Source of the DNA: Thermodesulfobacterium hydrogeniphilum
Lineage (GTDB): Bacteria > Desulfobacterota > Thermodesulfobacteria > Thermodesulfobacteriales > Thermodesulfobacteriaceae
Length of the DNA: 64,000 bases
Direction of reading: 5' to 3'
NCBI RefSeq assembly: GCF_000746255.1
Contig: NZ_JQKW01000006.1
Span: forward strand, 248,001 to 312,000
The notes under the pieces were generated by a model. That model did no database searches. It worked only from the letters and a program-made list of their open reading frames with translations, and was not told the DNA's origin. The first letter of the stretch is position 1; each line of letters begins with the position of its first letter. Position numbers and translations under genes: made by a program. Below, piece after piece: positions 8,252 to 20,133 of this stretch.

Positions 8252-8281
8252 ATTATAATAGTCAAGAGAGATTTTAACCAA
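8252..8281 (-). promoter_or_regulatory. Possible promoter of the EF-G-like/mogA/selD unit
   Basis: On the minus strand TTGGTT (8276-8281) precedes a perfect TATAAT (8252-8257) by 18 bases, about 60 bases upstream of the start codon. A TTGACT inside the spacer offers an alternative reading with a poorer -10, so the exact register is uncertain. Confidence 0.4.
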
Positions 8282-8366
8282 GTAAATTTCTTTTAGAATT
8301 TAATATTTTTATATTATTTTTAATAATTAAAAAATCAGCTATTTAAATAAAATTTTTTTAAATTTT

Positions 8367-8394
8367 TTGACTTTTTCTTTTCTTTATTTATACT
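8367..8394 (+). promoter_or_regulatory. Promoter of the ClC channel gene, abutting its start codon
   Basis: TTGACT (8367-8372), a 16-base spacer and TATACT (8389-8394) form a good sigma-70 type promoter. Transcription would begin near 8401, only a few bases before the ATG at 8406, and no Shine-Dalgarno sequence is visible, so the mRNA would be almost leaderless. Confidence 0.55.
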
Positions 8395-8405
8395 TTTAAA
8401 ACAAT

Positions 8406-10169
8406 ATGAAGATAGGATTTATCAGAAAGAGATTGGTTTCTCTAATTGAAAGGCTTAAGTTGCCAGAATATGTTTTTTTGGTTCTGGTTGCTTTTATTAT
8501 TGGAGTAGTAGCTGCTTTAGGTAGTTATTTATTTATAAAAGCTGTTGGTATTTTGTGGTGTAATATATTTATACCTTTGCTTAATTTTTGTCATAGCTCT
8601 TATGCTTATTTTATTTTTATTCCTGTATTGCTTCTTCTTCCTCCAATAATCTTATTTATATTGGCTAAGATTTTCGGTACAGGAATTTATGGTTACGGAT
8701 TTCCAGATTTTTTAGTAAACGTAAATTTAAAAGGTGGTTCTCTAGATATAAGGCATACTCTTATTAAAATATTGGCTTCTGTTATCACTTTAGGACTTGG
8801 AGGTAGTGCAGGACAGGAAGGACCTATTGCTCAAATAGGAGGAGTTGCAGGCTCTGCAATCAGTCGTTTTTTTGTAGCTTCAGAAGAAAGAAAAAAAACA
8901 TTTATTGCATGTGGCACAGCAGGAGCTATTGCTTCTGTATTTAATGCTCCTATTGCAGGAGTTTTTTTCGCTTTAGAAATTGTTCTTCTTGGTAATTTTG
9001 AATTGACTAATTTTATGCCTGTTCTTGTGTCTTCAGGAATGGGTACTATTACTGCTCGGGCTTTGTTTGGAAATCATCATGTTTTTAAAATGCCTCCTTA
9101 TAAGTTTGTAAGTTATTGGGAGCTAATTTTTTATATTCTTTTAGGAGTGTTTTTAGGAATACTGGCTTATTTGTTTATCCGGGTGTTCTATGGGATAAAA
9201 GCTTATTTTGAAAAATTGCCTTATTCCCCTTATTTAAAACCTTTTATTGGATTTTTTTTGGTAGGAATAATAGGTATATTTTTTCCTCAAATATTTGGAA
9301 TTGGTTATGAGCAGGTAGAAAAAGTTTTAAATGCAGAGATGTTACCTTGGCTGATGTTTATTTTAGTATTTTTAAAAATTATAGCTACAGCAATCACCTT
9401 AGGATCAGGTGGAGTTGGAGGAATGTTCTCTCCTGCTTTTTTTATTGGAGCTATGGCTGGTGGAGCTTTTGGGGTGATTGTTCATCATTTCTTTCCTAAT
9501 ATTACTGCTGCATATCCTGCTTATGCAGCAGTAGGAATCGGAGCTTTTCTTTCAGCACTAACTCATGCTCCTGTAACTGCTGTGTTTTTAGCCTTTGAAA
9601 TGACGGGTAATTATTACATAATTCTTCCTATTTTATTTGCTTCTGCTACAGGACTTTTAGTTGCTTATATTTTTAGCAAAGATTCTATTGATACCTATGA
9701 ACTTAGTCAGCAGGGAATTAATCTTCATGCTGGTCATGAACGTAATATTCTTGCATCTATCAAAGTAAAAGAGGCTATGACACCAAATGTAATTGTTGTT
9801 CCTGAAAATATGACTTTTAAAGAGTTTCTTAATTTTGTAAGAGATAAAAGACATACTTGTTTTCCTGTAGTAGATGAACAAGGAAATCTGTGTGGTATTA
9901 TTTCTTTTCAAAACTTTAGAGAAATGCTTGGAAGAGAAAACATTGAGAATATAAGGGTTAAAGATTTAAAGACTTCTCCAGTAATTACTATTTTTCCTGA
10001 AGATAGCCTGGAGACCGCTATGTCCAAAATGAGATATCATCATATTGAAAGACTTCCTGTAGTAGATCCAAATAATCCTAAAAAATTAGTTGGAATTCTG
10101 TCTCAGAGAGATGTATGGAGTGCTTATAATAAAGCACTTTTAGAAAAAATGGGAAGGGTGCAAGAGTAA
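8406..10169 (+). CDS. ClC-family chloride channel/antiporter with two CBS domains
   Basis: The protein has 587 residues. The first ~430 form the ClC membrane core with many hydrophobic spans and the selectivity-filter motifs GGSAGQEGPIAQIGG and GSGGVGGMFSPAFFIGA. The glutamate of GQEGP marks the gating/proton glutamate position. Residues ~455-580 hold a CBS pair: VKEAMTPNVIVVPENMTFKE and VKDLKTSPVITIFPEDSLE, which usually bind adenine nucleotides. It would move chloride, possibly in exchange for protons, across the inner membrane, with adenylate control. The gene stands alone, divergent from the EF-G paralogue. Confidence 0.92.
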   Translation: MKIGFIRKRLVSLIERLKLPEYVFLVLVAFIIGVVAALGSYLFIKAVGILWCNIFIPLLNFCHSSYAYFIFIPVLLLLPPIILFILAKIFGTGIYGYGFPDFLVNVNLKGGSLDIRHTLIKILASVITLGLGGSAGQEGPIAQIGGVAGSAISRFFVASEERKKTFIACGTAGAIASVFNAPIAGVFFALEIVLLGNFELTNFMPVLVSSGMGTITARALFGNHHVFKMPPYKFVSYWELIFYILLGVFLGILAYLFIRVFYGIKAYFEKLPYSPYLKPFIGFFLVGIIGIFFPQIFGIGYEQVEKVLNAEMLPWLMFILVFLKIIATAITLGSGGVGGMFSPAFFIGAMAGGAFGVIVHHFFPNITAAYPAYAAVGIGAFLSALTHAPVTAVFLAFEMTGNYYIILPILFASATGLLVAYIFSKDSIDTYELSQQGINLHAGHERNILASIKVKEAMTPNVIVVPENMTFKEFLNFVRDKRHTCFPVVDEQGNLCGIISFQNFREMLGRENIENIRVKDLKTSPVITIFPEDSLETAMSKMRYHHIERLPVVDPNNPKKLVGILSQRDVWSAYNKALLEKMGRVQE

Positions 10170-10456
10170 ATTGAAAATCACATTTGAAACCACAAGTCTT
10201 GACATTTTGACTATAAAATTAGGAAAAAACTTGCTATTCATCCTGAAAGACTGGCATGTTTGAAAGTGGTGGTTTCGCTTGGAGGAAATGCTCTTAAAGG
10301 TTCCGAGATGATTTATGAGTGAGGAATTTGTCTGGGAAGAATCCATTTTTTCGCACATTGGAGATACAAAAAAGTGGTAATTTTTTGATTATTTGTTGAC
10401 GAATTTTTAATAAAGGGGTATTTTTAGGAAATTAAAACTAAAAGGAGGGATTTTTT
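10170..10456. other. Intergenic stretch with broken ORF fragments and a promoter
   Basis: No intact gene is seen. Plus-strand frames contain a stretch reading IHPERLACLKVVVSLGGNAL and, in the next frame after a stop, GRIHFFAHWRYKKVVIF, which look protein-like but match nothing I recognise; they may be a decayed gene. The base composition around 10240-10320 is less AT-rich than its surroundings. The last 60 bases hold the fmdB promoter and ribosome-binding site. Confidence 0.35.
10396..10424 (+). promoter_or_regulatory. Promoter of the fmdB-hemC-cobA/hemD-tyrS operon
   Basis: TTGACG (10396-10401) is followed after exactly 17 bases by TATTTT (10419-10424), with the AAAGGAGGG ribosome-binding site and ATG of fmdB about 30 bases further on. 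It is the only good promoter seen before the tightly spaced tetrapyrrole genes. Confidence 0.5.
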
Positions 10457-10663
10457 ATGCCTATCTATGAATTTCAATGTGAAGAATGTGGAGAAATTTT
10501 TGAAGAATTAATTTTTGGAAATGATTTTGAAGGAATAGTTTGTAAAAAATGCAAAAGCCCCAAGGTTAAAAAACTCATATCCAGAACATCTCCTAAAACA
10601 AGTTCCGGGTCAGGTTCTTCTTGTAGTGGATGTAAAGGTGGATCTTGCAGCACCTGCCATTAG
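10457..10663 (+). CDS. FmdB-family zinc-ribbon protein
   Basis: This 68-residue protein begins MPIYEFQCEECG, the standard FmdB-family start. It has two CxxC knuckles (residues 8-11 and about 29-32) expected to bind one zinc, and a Ser/Gly/Cys-rich tail with four further cysteines and a final histidine. Family members are putative regulators of unknown action. It is the first gene of the hem operon, 15 bases before hemC, which is a common place for such small ribbons. The function is a family label only. Confidence 0.85.
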   Translation: MPIYEFQCEECGEIFEELIFGNDFEGIVCKKCKSPKVKKLISRTSPKTSSGSGSSCSGCKGGSCSTCH

Positions 10664-10678
10664 TTTAAGGAGTTAAAA

Positions 10679-11593
10679 GTGTTTATAAAAGTTGGAACAA
10701 GAGGTAGTAAATTAGCTTTAGCACAAACAGATTGGGTAATTTCAAAATTAAAAAAAATCTATCCTCAAATAAAAATAGAAAAAATAATCATTAAAACTAC
10801 AGGGGATAAAATATTAGATTCTCCCTTAAGTAAAATAGGGGGTAAAGGCTTTTTTGTAAAAGAAATAGAACAGGCTTTGTTAAAAGAAGAAATAGATATA
10901 GCAGTTCATAGTATGAAAGATGTTCCTTCAGATCTTCCTGAAGGTTTAGAAATAAGTTGTATTCCAGAAAGAGAATCTCCTTTTGATGTATGGATTTCTA
11001 ATTACAAAACTATTTTTGATCTTCCTTCCCAAGCTAAAGTTGGAACAAGTAGTTTGAGAAGGCTTTCTCAATTGAAAAAACTTAGAAAAGATCTGGAAAT
11101 TTTACCTTTAAGAGGAAATGTAGATACTCGTTTAAGAAAATGGAAAGAAGGACAATTTGATGGAATAATTTTGGCAGAAGCTGGGTTAAAAAGATTAAGC
11201 ATAGAGATTGAATATAGAAGGTTTACTTTGGAAGAAATGATTCCTGCAGTAGGGCAGGGTGCTCTTGGAATAGAAGTTAGGAAAAAAGATAAAAAAATTA
11301 AAGAATTACTTAGTAAAATCCATTCTCAAGAGACCGCTATTTGTATAGAAGCTGAAAGAGCATTTTTGAAGACCTTAGAAGGAGGATGTCAGGTCCCTTT
11401 AGGAGCTTATGCTTGTGTTAAGAATTCTAAACTTTTTATTACAGGTTTTATAAGTGATCTGGAAGGGAAAAGGTTTTATAAAGAAACAGAAGAAGGGAGC
11501 TTAGAAGAAGCCAGAGTTTTAGGAGAGAAATTGGCAAAAAAACTTTTAAAAGCAGGTGGAAAAGAAATTTTAAAAGAAATCTATAAAGGATAG
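10679..11593 (+). CDS. hemC: Hydroxymethylbilane synthase (porphobilinogen deaminase)
   Basis: HemC polymerises four porphobilinogens into hydroxymethylbilane. The N-terminus VGTRGSKLALAQTDWV, the VHSMKDVPSDLPEGL substrate block, GTSSLRRLSQL and LRGNVDTRL are all present. The dipyrromethane-cofactor cysteine lies in LEGGCQVPLGAYA about 65 residues from the end. The length, 304 residues, is normal. The start is GTG, preceded by AAGGAG. It lies between fmdB and the cobA/hemD fusion with gaps of 15 and 5 bases, so the path to uroporphyrinogen III is made from one mRNA. Confidence 0.96.
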   Translation: MFIKVGTRGSKLALAQTDWVISKLKKIYPQIKIEKIIIKTTGDKILDSPLSKIGGKGFFVKEIEQALLKEEIDIAVHSMKDVPSDLPEGLEISCIPERESPFDVWISNYKTIFDLPSQAKVGTSSLRRLSQLKKLRKDLEILPLRGNVDTRLRKWKEGQFDGIILAEAGLKRLSIEIEYRRFTLEEMIPAVGQGALGIEVRKKDKKIKELLSKIHSQETAICIEAERAFLKTLEGGCQVPLGAYACVKNSKLFITGFISDLEGKRFYKETEEGSLEEARVLGEKLAKKLLKAGGKEILKEIYKG

Positions 11594-11598
11594 AAATT

Positions 11599-13122
11599 AT
11601 GAAAAAAGGAAAAGTTTATTTAGTAGGAGCAGGTCCTGGAGATCCCGGGCTTTTTACTTTAAAGGGTAAAAAAGTTTTGGAAGAAGCAGATGTAATAATA
11701 TATGATTATCTTGCTAATGTTAAATTATTAAACTTTTGCAAAGAAAATGTGGAAAAAATTTATGTAGGTAAAAAAGGTGGAGCACATACATTACCTCAAG
11801 AGAAAATTAATAAACTTCTAGTTAAAAAAGCTAAAGAAGGTAAAACTGTAGTAAGGCTTAAAGGAGGTGATCCTTTTCTTTTTGGAAGAGGAGGAGAAGA
11901 AGCTGAAGAATTACAAAAAGAAGGTATTCCTTTTGAGATTATCCCAGGAATAACCTCTGCTATTGCAGTTCCAGCTTATGCAGGAATTCCTGTAACACAC
12001 AGAAATTTTACTTCAACCTTAGCTATAATTACAGGACATGAAGCCGAGGGAAAAGAAGAAAGTAAAATTAATTTTTCAGCTTTATCTAAAATAGGAACTT
12101 TAGTTTTTTTAATGGGAGTTAAAAATCTTCCTTATATAATAGAAAATCTTATAAAAGAAGGAAAAAGTCCTGAAACACCAGTAGCAGTTATACAATGGGG
12201 AACCTTACCCAAACAAAAAACAGTTACAGGTGTTTTGAAGAATATAGTTGAAAAGGTAAAAAAAACTGGAGTAACAGCTCCTGCTATAATTATAGTAGGA
12301 GAAGTAGTAAGATTAAGAGAAAAGTTTAATTGGTTTGAAACTAAACTTTTATTTGGGAAAAAAGTAGTTGTTACTCGTACAAGAGAACAAGCCAGCAAAC
12401 TTGTTGAAAATCTGGAAGCCTTAGGGGCTTATTGTTATGAAATACCAGCAATAAAAATAGAACCATTGTTAAACGAAAACATTTTGGAAGTTATTAAAAA
12501 GATATCCAATTATAAGTGGATAATCTTTACTTCAGAAAATGGCGTGAAAATATTTTTTAAAATCCTCTGGGAAGCTGGTAAAGATTGGAGAGCCTTTGGT
12601 AATACTAAAATAGCTGTTATTGGTGCTTCTACTAAAAAAGCTTTAGAAAAATTGGGTATTAAGCCTGACTTGGTTCCTGCAAAAGATTTTACTCAAGAAG
12701 GTTTAATTAATGAGTTTGCTAAATTGGATATAAAAAACAATTTAATTCTCATTCCCAGGGCTAAAGAAGCAAGGGAATTGCTTCCAGAAAAGTTAAAAGA
12801 AATGGGTGCAAAAGTTGAAATATTGCCTATTTACGAGACTAAGATCTGTGAAGAGTCTAAAAAGGAGCTTAAAAAAGCTTTAGAAGAAGGGGTTGATATA
12901 ATAACATTTACCAGTTCTTCAACAGTAAAAAACTTCTTTAAACTTTGTGAAGATTTAGATAAAGAAAAATTAAAGGATTTAATTTTTGCTTCTATAGGGC
13001 CTATTACTTCCTCAACTTTAAGAGATTTTGGCTTTGAACCTCATATAGAGGCTAAAGAATATACTATAGAAGGTTTGGTAAATGCTATAGCAGAATACTT
13101 CAAAATCAGGGGGACTGCATAA
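11599..13122 (+). CDS. cobA/hemD: Fused uroporphyrinogen-III C-methyltransferase / uroporphyrinogen-III synthase
   Basis: Residues ~1-245 are the SAM-dependent CobA/SUMT domain: [36 protein letters not shown], and the [20 protein letters not shown] block. Residues ~250-507 are HemD, poorly conserved as usual, with [15 protein letters not shown] at its start and [11 protein letters not shown] near the end. One chain therefore closes hydroxymethylbilane to uroporphyrinogen III and methylates it to precorrin-2, sending flux to siroheme and cobalamin. The oxidase/chelatase partner is the cysG-N gene at 37.5 kb. The stop overlaps the tyrS start as TAATG. Confidence 0.94.
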   Translation: MKKGKVYLVGAGPGDPGLFTLKGKKVLEEADVIIYDYLANVKLLNFCKENVEKIYVGKKGGAHTLPQEKINKLLVKKAKEGKTVVRLKGGDPFLFGRGGEEAEELQKEGIPFEIIPGITSAIAVPAYAGIPVTHRNFTSTLAIITGHEAEGKEESKINFSALSKIGTLVFLMGVKNLPYIIENLIKEGKSPETPVAVIQWGTLPKQKTVTGVLKNIVEKVKKTGVTAPAIIIVGEVVRLREKFNWFETKLLFGKKVVVTRTREQASKLVENLEALGAYCYEIPAIKIEPLLNENILEVIKKISNYKWIIFTSENGVKIFFKILWEAGKDWRAFGNTKIAVIGASTKKALEKLGIKPDLVPAKDFTQEGLINEFAKLDIKNNLILIPRAKEARELLPEKLKEMGAKVEILPIYETKICEESKKELKKALEEGVDIITFTSSSTVKNFFKLCEDLDKEKLKDLIFASIGPITSSTLRDFGFEPHIEAKEYTIEGLVNAIAEYFKIRGTA

Positions 13123-14330
13123 TGAAGGAGGAAGTAAAAAAGGCTTTAGAAATCATTAAAAGGGGAATAGTTGATCTCATAGATGAGGAAGATCTTATAA
13201 AAAAACTGGAAAGAGCTTATAAAGAAAATAAACCTTTAAAAATTAAAGCTGGCTTTGATCCTACTGCTCCAGATTTACATTTAGGACATACTGTTCTTTT
13301 AAGAAAATTAAAACAATTTCAAGAATTAGGACACAAAGTTTATTTTTTAATTGGTGATTTTACTGCTATGATTGGTGATCCTACTGGAAGGTCAGAAACA
13401 CGCCCAGCTTTAACTAAAGAACAGGTTTTGGAAAATGCTAAGACCTATAAAGAACAGGTTTTTAAAATTTTAGACCCAGAAAAAACTGAAATAATTTTTA
13501 ATAGTCAGTGGTTTTCTAAAATGACAGCTGAAGATATAATAAGGTTATGTGCTAAATATACTGTTGCAAGAATTTTAGAAAGAGATGATTTTAAAAAACG
13601 TTTTGAATCAGGTCTTCCAATAAGTATTCATGAATTGATTTATCCTTTATTTCAAGCTTATGATTCAGTAGCTTTAGAAGCGGATGTGGAACTTGGAGGA
13701 ACAGATCAGTTGTTTAATTTATTAATAGGTAGAGATATTCAAAGAGAATATGGTCAGGAACCCCAGGTTATTATAACTCTTCCTATTTTAGAAGGTCTTG
13801 ATGGTGTTCAAAAGATGAGCAAAAGTCTGGGAAATTATGTAGGAATTATGGAACCACCTTTTGAGATGTATGGAAAAATCATGTCTATTCCTGATCAAAT
13901 TATGTGGAAATATTATATTCTTTTAACTGATATACCAGAAAGAGATATTATGAAAATGAAAGAACAGGTAGAAAAAGGAGAATTCCATCCCAAGGAGGCA
14001 AAAAAAAGATTAGCAAGGTATATAGTTACTCAATTTCATTCAGAAGAAGCAGCTTTAAAAGCTGAAGAAGAATTCGAAAGAGTTTTTAGCAAAAAAGAAG
14101 CACCTACTGAGGCACCTGTCATAGAGGTTTCTGCTGGAAAAATTTGGCTTCCAGGATTTTTAAGAGATCATAAATTAGTAAAAAGTGGTTCTGAAGCAAG
14201 AAGACTCATTTCTCAAAAAGCTTTAGATCTCAATCAAAGCCCTGTAACTCAAGAAGAAATAGAATTAAAACCAGGAGAATATATTTTAAGAATTGGTAAG
14301 AAGAAGTTTGTAAAAATTAAAGCTGTTTAA
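13122..14330 (+). CDS. tyrS: Tyrosyl-tRNA synthetase
   Basis: This is a class I synthetase of 402 residues. The HIGH-type motif is HLGHT in [19 protein letters not shown], and the KMSKS motif is intact in [15 protein letters not shown]. The C-terminal ~60 residues form an S4-like RNA-binding domain ([16 protein letters not shown]). This shape matches the longer TyrRS/TyrZ branch. Its start overlaps the cobA/hemD stop by one base, so the synthetase is translated from the tetrapyrrole operon. Confidence 0.95.
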   Translation: MKEEVKKALEIIKRGIVDLIDEEDLIKKLERAYKENKPLKIKAGFDPTAPDLHLGHTVLLRKLKQFQELGHKVYFLIGDFTAMIGDPTGRSETRPALTKEQVLENAKTYKEQVFKILDPEKTEIIFNSQWFSKMTAEDIIRLCAKYTVARILERDDFKKRFESGLPISIHELIYPLFQAYDSVALEADVELGGTDQLFNLLIGRDIQREYGQEPQVIITLPILEGLDGVQKMSKSLGNYVGIMEPPFEMYGKIMSIPDQIMWKYYILLTDIPERDIMKMKEQVEKGEFHPKEAKKRLARYIVTQFHSEEAALKAEEEFERVFSKKEAPTEAPVIEVSAGKIWLPGFLRDHKLVKSGSEARRLISQKALDLNQSPVTQEEIELKPGEYILRIGKKKFVKIKAV

Positions 14331-14357
14331 TTGTAGGAGAAAACTTAGCAAAAACAG

Positions 14358-16195
<1,838 letters not shown>

Positions 16196-17359
16196 TTATT
16201 TATCAAAGCCTGCAAGTTCTTTTATTTTTTCTACCATATCAAGTTTTTCCCAGGTAAATTCAGGTTCATTTCTACCAAAGTGTCCATAGCAAGCAGTTTT
16301 CTTAAAAATAGGTCTCCTTAAATTAAGATATTCTATCATGTGCTTGGGTCTGAAATTAAAAAGTTTATTTATAATTTCTAAAATTTTCTCTACAGGAATT
16401 TTTTCTGTTTCATAGGTATTAACATTTATAGCTAATGGATCAGGGACTCCAATAGCATAAGCAACTTGAACTTCCAATTCTTTTGCCACTCCTGCAGCTA
16501 CTAAATTTTTTGCCACATATCTGGCATAATAAGAAGGAGTTCTATCAACTTTTGTAGGATCCTTTCCAGAAAAGGCACCACCCCCATGATGTCCTCTTCC
16601 TCCATAGGTATCTACAATGATCTTTCTTCCTGTCATACCACAGTCTGCCAGAGGTCCTCCTATAACAAATCTTCCGGTTCCATTTATAATGATTTTAGTT
16701 TCAGGTTTAAGATGCTCTGGAGCAATAACTTTTTTGATCACCTCTTCATAAATAGCTTCTCTTAACTCTTTTAAAGTTACTGTAGGATCATGTTGAGCTG
16801 CAATAACTATAGTATGAACATCAATAGGGCGTCTATTTTCATATCTAACAGTAACCTGGGTTTTTCCATCAGGTCTTAAAAAGGGAACAATACCTCTTTT
16901 TCTAACCTCAGCAAGTCGCATAGCAAGTCTATGAGCATACCAAATAGGCATAGGCATAAAATCAGGAGTCTCATCACAGGCATAGCCAAACATAAGTCCC
17001 TGATCACCTGCACCTATATCTCCATCTTTATCTATTCCCATAGCAATATCAGGACTTTGTCTATCTATACTTATTAACACAGCACAGGTCTGATAATCAA
17101 AACCAAGATCAGAGTGATTGTATCCTATTTCTTTAACCACTCCTCTTGCTATAGTGGGATAATCAACTCTTGCTTCTGTAGTAATTTCTCCAGCTATAAG
17201 AATCATCCCTGTATTAACCAAAGTTTCACAGGCAACCCTTGCGTAGGGATCTTTTTCTAAAATAGCATCTAAGATAGCGTCAGATATTTGATCAGCAACT
17301 TTATCAGGATGTCCTTCGGTAACAGACTCAGAGGTAAATAAAAAATTTTGCACTAACAT
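16196..17359 (-). CDS. metK: S-adenosylmethionine synthetase
   Basis: This 387-residue enzyme joins ATP and methionine to give SAM. The N-terminus has [20 protein letters not shown], and further on [15 protein letters not shown] and the phosphate-binding glycine loop [16 protein letters not shown] are intact. The ATG at 17359 is preceded by GAGGAGGG at good spacing. It is the first gene of the metK-ahcY-DUF523 unit, divergent from alaS. No SAM-riboswitch-like structure was recognised in the 170 bases before it. Confidence 0.97.
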   Translation of the reverse strand: MLVQNFLFTSESVTEGHPDKVADQISDAILDAILEKDPYARVACETLVNTGMILIAGEITTEARVDYPTIARGVVKEIGYNHSDLGFDYQTCAVLISIDRQSPDIAMGIDKDGDIGAGDQGLMFGYACDETPDFMPMPIWYAHRLAMRLAEVRKRGIVPFLRPDGKTQVTVRYENRRPIDVHTIVIAAQHDPTVTLKELREAIYEEVIKKVIAPEHLKPETKIIINGTGRFVIGGPLADCGMTGRKIIVDTYGGRGHHGGGAFSGKDPTKVDRTPSYYARYVAKNLVAAGVAKELEVQVAYAIGVPDPLAINVNTYETEKIPVEKILEIINKLFNFRPKHMIEYLNLRRPIFKKTACYGHFGRNEPEFTWEKLDMVEKIKELAGFDK

Positions 17360-17471
17360 AATAATCCCTCCTCTTTTTAAAAGTTAAAAAAAATTTAATA
17401 GCAAATTTACTATATATTTAAAATAAAGCAATAAGTTTGAAAAAATTTTTAAATTTATTGAAATTTGGCGA

Positions 17472-17494
17472 AAAACTTCTAAAATAGAAGTTTT
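17472..17494 (+). promoter_or_regulatory. Perfect hairpin upstream of alaS
   Basis: AAAACTTCT and AGAAGTTTT form a perfect 9-bp stem around the loop AAAAT, 38 bases before the alaS start codon. It could be part of the alaS leader or an operator in the metK/alaS divergent region. No T-box features were seen. Confidence 0.35.
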
Positions 17495-17531
17495 AGTAAT
17501 TAAATTTTTTTCAATAGGAGGTCTTTTATTT

Positions 17532-20129
17532 ATGAAAGGCAGGATTATAAGGGAATTGTTTCTAAAATTTTTTAAAGAGAAAGGGCATGAGATTGTTCCA
17601 AGCTCTTCTCTGATACCTGCGGATGATCCTACTTTACTTTTCACCAATGCTGGAATGGTTCAGTTTAAAAAAGTATTTTTGGGCGAAGAAACCAGACCTT
17701 ACAAAAGAGCAGCCTCCTGTCAGAAATGTATGAGAGCAGGTGGAAAACACAATGATCTTGAAAATGTAGGATATACTGCAAGACACCACACCTTTTTTGA
17801 AATGCTTGGCAACTTTTCTTTTGGAGACTATTTTAAGGAAGAGGCTATAGCTTATGCCTGGGAATTTATTACCCAGGTTTTAAATCTACCAAAAGAAAGG
17901 CTTTATGTAACGGTTTATAAAAATGATGATGAGGCTGCAGAGCTTTGGAAAAAAATAGCAGGATTGTCTGATGAGAGAATTGTAAGGCTTGGAGAAAAAG
18001 ATAATTTTTGGGCTATGGGAGATACAGGACCTTGTGGACCTTGTTCAGAAATTATTTATGACCAAGGAGAAAAATTCGGGTGTGGAAAACCTGATTGTGG
18101 TCCAGGATGTGATTGTGATAGGTTTTTAGAAATATGGAACCTTGTATTTATGCAATATGAAAGAGATGAGTCTGGAAATTTAAAAGATCTTCCCAAGGGA
18201 TGCATTGATACAGGAATGGGGCTTGAAAGGATTACTGCTGTAATTCAGGAGGTCCCTTCTAATTATGATACAGATCTTTTTGCCGGGATTATGCAAAAAA
18301 TTTCTGAAATAAGCGGAAGGGGTTTTAAAGAATCAAAAGAAACAGAAGTTGCTTTTAGAGTTATAGCAGATCATATCAGAGCCTCTGCTTTTCTTTTAGC
18401 AGAAGGAATTATGCCTTCTAATGAAGGAAGAGGTTATGTTTTAAGAAGAATAATTAGAAGAGCAGAAAGATTTGGTAAAATTTTGGGATTAAAAGAACCT
18501 TTTCTATATAAACTGGTTGAACCTGTAGTTCAAGAATTTGGAGATATTTATTCAGAAATTAAACAAAATCAAGAAACTGTGGAAAAGGTTCTAAAAATAG
18601 AAGAAGAAAAATTTTTAGAAACTCTTAATTTAGGGCTTGAGATACTTGAAAAAGAAATAGAAAAACTTAAGAAAGAAGGAAAAAAGATAGTGCCAGGGGA
18701 GCTTCTTTTCAAACTTTATGATACTTATGGATTTCCTTATGATCTGGTAAGAGACTATGTGCTTCCTATGGGTTTTAGCTTAGATGTTCAAACTTTTGAA
18801 AAACTCAGGAATGAAGCAAGAGAAAAAAGCAGAAAGTCCTGGAAAGGAAGTTTAGAAAAAGTGCCAGAAACTGTAAAAAAACTTGTTTCACAGGGATTAA
18901 AAACTGATTTTATTGGATATGAAACCTTAGAAACTAAAGCAAAAGTGATAGCTTTGGAAAAAAGGAATGGCACATACTATTTGATAACTGATAAAACTTG
19001 TTTTTATCCTGAGGGAGGAGGTCAGGTCTGGGATACAGGTTTAATAATAGCAGAAAAGGGTAGGGCAGAAGTTAAAGAGGTTCATAAAGCAGGAGCTCTC
19101 ATTTATTGCAAAGTTAAGTTTTTGGAAGGAGAAATAAAAGCAGGAGAAGAAGTTTTGCTTAAGGTTGATAAAGAAAGAAGAAAGCATATTCAAAGACATC
19201 ACACAGCAACCCATCTTTTACATGCAGCTTTAAGAAAAATCCTCGGAGAACATGCAAGACAATGTGGTTCTTTGGTTGAAGAGAATAGATTAAGATTTGA
19301 TTTTAATCATTTTCAGGCTTTGAGCAAGAAAGAGCTAAACAAAATAGAAGAGCTTGTTAATAGATGGATTTTAGAGAATTATCCAGTTGAAACGGCTTTT
19401 ATAAAAAAAGAGGAGGCAGAAAAGCTCGGAGCAATAGCTCTTTTTGAAGAGAAATATGGAGAAATTGTAAGAGTAGTTAAAATTGATGGTATTTCAGTTG
19501 AGCTTTGTGGAGGAACTCATGTTAAAAGAACAGGAGATATAGGACTTTTCAAAATTCTTTCCGAAAGTAGTGTAGCTTCTGGAATAAGAAGAATTGAGGC
19601 TGTTTGTGGGCTAAAAGCTTATGAATGGATCAAAAAACAAGAAGAAAAAATAGAAAAAATTGCTGAAACTCTAAAAACTTCTCCACAGGATATAGAAAAG
19701 AAGATAAATGCCTTATTTAAAGAGATTGATAAACTGCAAAATGAAATAAAAAGGCTTAAAAGTGTAGATTTAAAGCAGACTTTAGAAGAAAAATTGAAAG
19801 AAGCAGAAGAAGTTAATGGAGTTAATCTTCTTGTAGTAAGTGTCCCCTTGGAAAATATGAATGAACTTAGAGAAATTGGAGATTATTTTAAAAACAGATT
19901 AAAATCCGGTATAATATTTATTACAGGAGAAAGAAAAGAAGGAGCTTTAGCAGTTTGTATGGTTACTAAGGATCTTAATGAGAAATATCCTGCTAATAAA
20001 ATTTTTCAAGTTTTAAAAGATTTGGGATTAAAAGGGGGAGGAAAACCTCATCTTGCTCAAGGAAGCTTTAAAGGAAAGGCAGAAATTAATAAAATAAAAG
20101 AAATGATAAAAGAGTTTATAAAGTCTTAA
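17532..20129 (+). CDS. alaS: Alanyl-tRNA synthetase
   Basis: At 865 residues this is a full-length class II AlaRS: catalytic core with TNAGMVQFKKVFLG and the GNFSFGDYFKEEAI block, editing domain with zinc ligands HHTATHLLHAALR and LCGGTHVKRTGDIG, and a C-terminal DHHA1-like domain (GGGKPHLAQGSFKG). A cysteine-rich insert (CGKPDCGPGCDCD, residues ~178-190) is also typical. The ATG follows AGGAGG at good spacing. It starts a plus-strand run with an orphan gene, nth and lgt. Confidence 0.97.
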   Translation: MKGRIIRELFLKFFKEKGHEIVPSSSLIPADDPTLLFTNAGMVQFKKVFLGEETRPYKRAASCQKCMRAGGKHNDLENVGYTARHHTFFEMLGNFSFGDYFKEEAIAYAWEFITQVLNLPKERLYVTVYKNDDEAAELWKKIAGLSDERIVRLGEKDNFWAMGDTGPCGPCSEIIYDQGEKFGCGKPDCGPGCDCDRFLEIWNLVFMQYERDESGNLKDLPKGCIDTGMGLERITAVIQEVPSNYDTDLFAGIMQKISEISGRGFKESKETEVAFRVIADHIRASAFLLAEGIMPSNEGRGYVLRRIIRRAERFGKILGLKEPFLYKLVEPVVQEFGDIYSEIKQNQETVEKVLKIEEEKFLETLNLGLEILEKEIEKLKKEGKKIVPGELLFKLYDTYGFPYDLVRDYVLPMGFSLDVQTFEKLRNEAREKSRKSWKGSLEKVPETVKKLVSQGLKTDFIGYETLETKAKVIALEKRNGTYYLITDKTCFYPEGGGQVWDTGLIIAEKGRAEVKEVHKAGALIYCKVKFLEGEIKAGEEVLLKVDKERRKHIQRHHTATHLLHAALRKILGEHARQCGSLVEENRLRFDFNHFQALSKKELNKIEELVNRWILENYPVETAFIKKEEAEKLGAIALFEEKYGEIVRVVKIDGISVELCGGTHVKRTGDIGLFKILSESSVASGIRRIEAVCGLKAYEWIKKQEEKIEKIAETLKTSPQDIEKKINALFKEIDKLQNEIKRLKSVDLKQTLEEKLKEAEEVNGVNLLVVSVPLENMNELREIGDYFKNRLKSGIIFITGERKEGALAVCMVTKDLNEKYPANKIFQVLKDLGLKGGGKPHLAQGSFKGKAEINKIKEMIKEFIKS

Positions 20130-20133
20130 GAAA

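Noticed and set aside
17360-17531. SAM riboswitch before metK
   Set aside because: The region before metK is short and AT-rich, with no K-turn or SAM-binding core that I could recognise.
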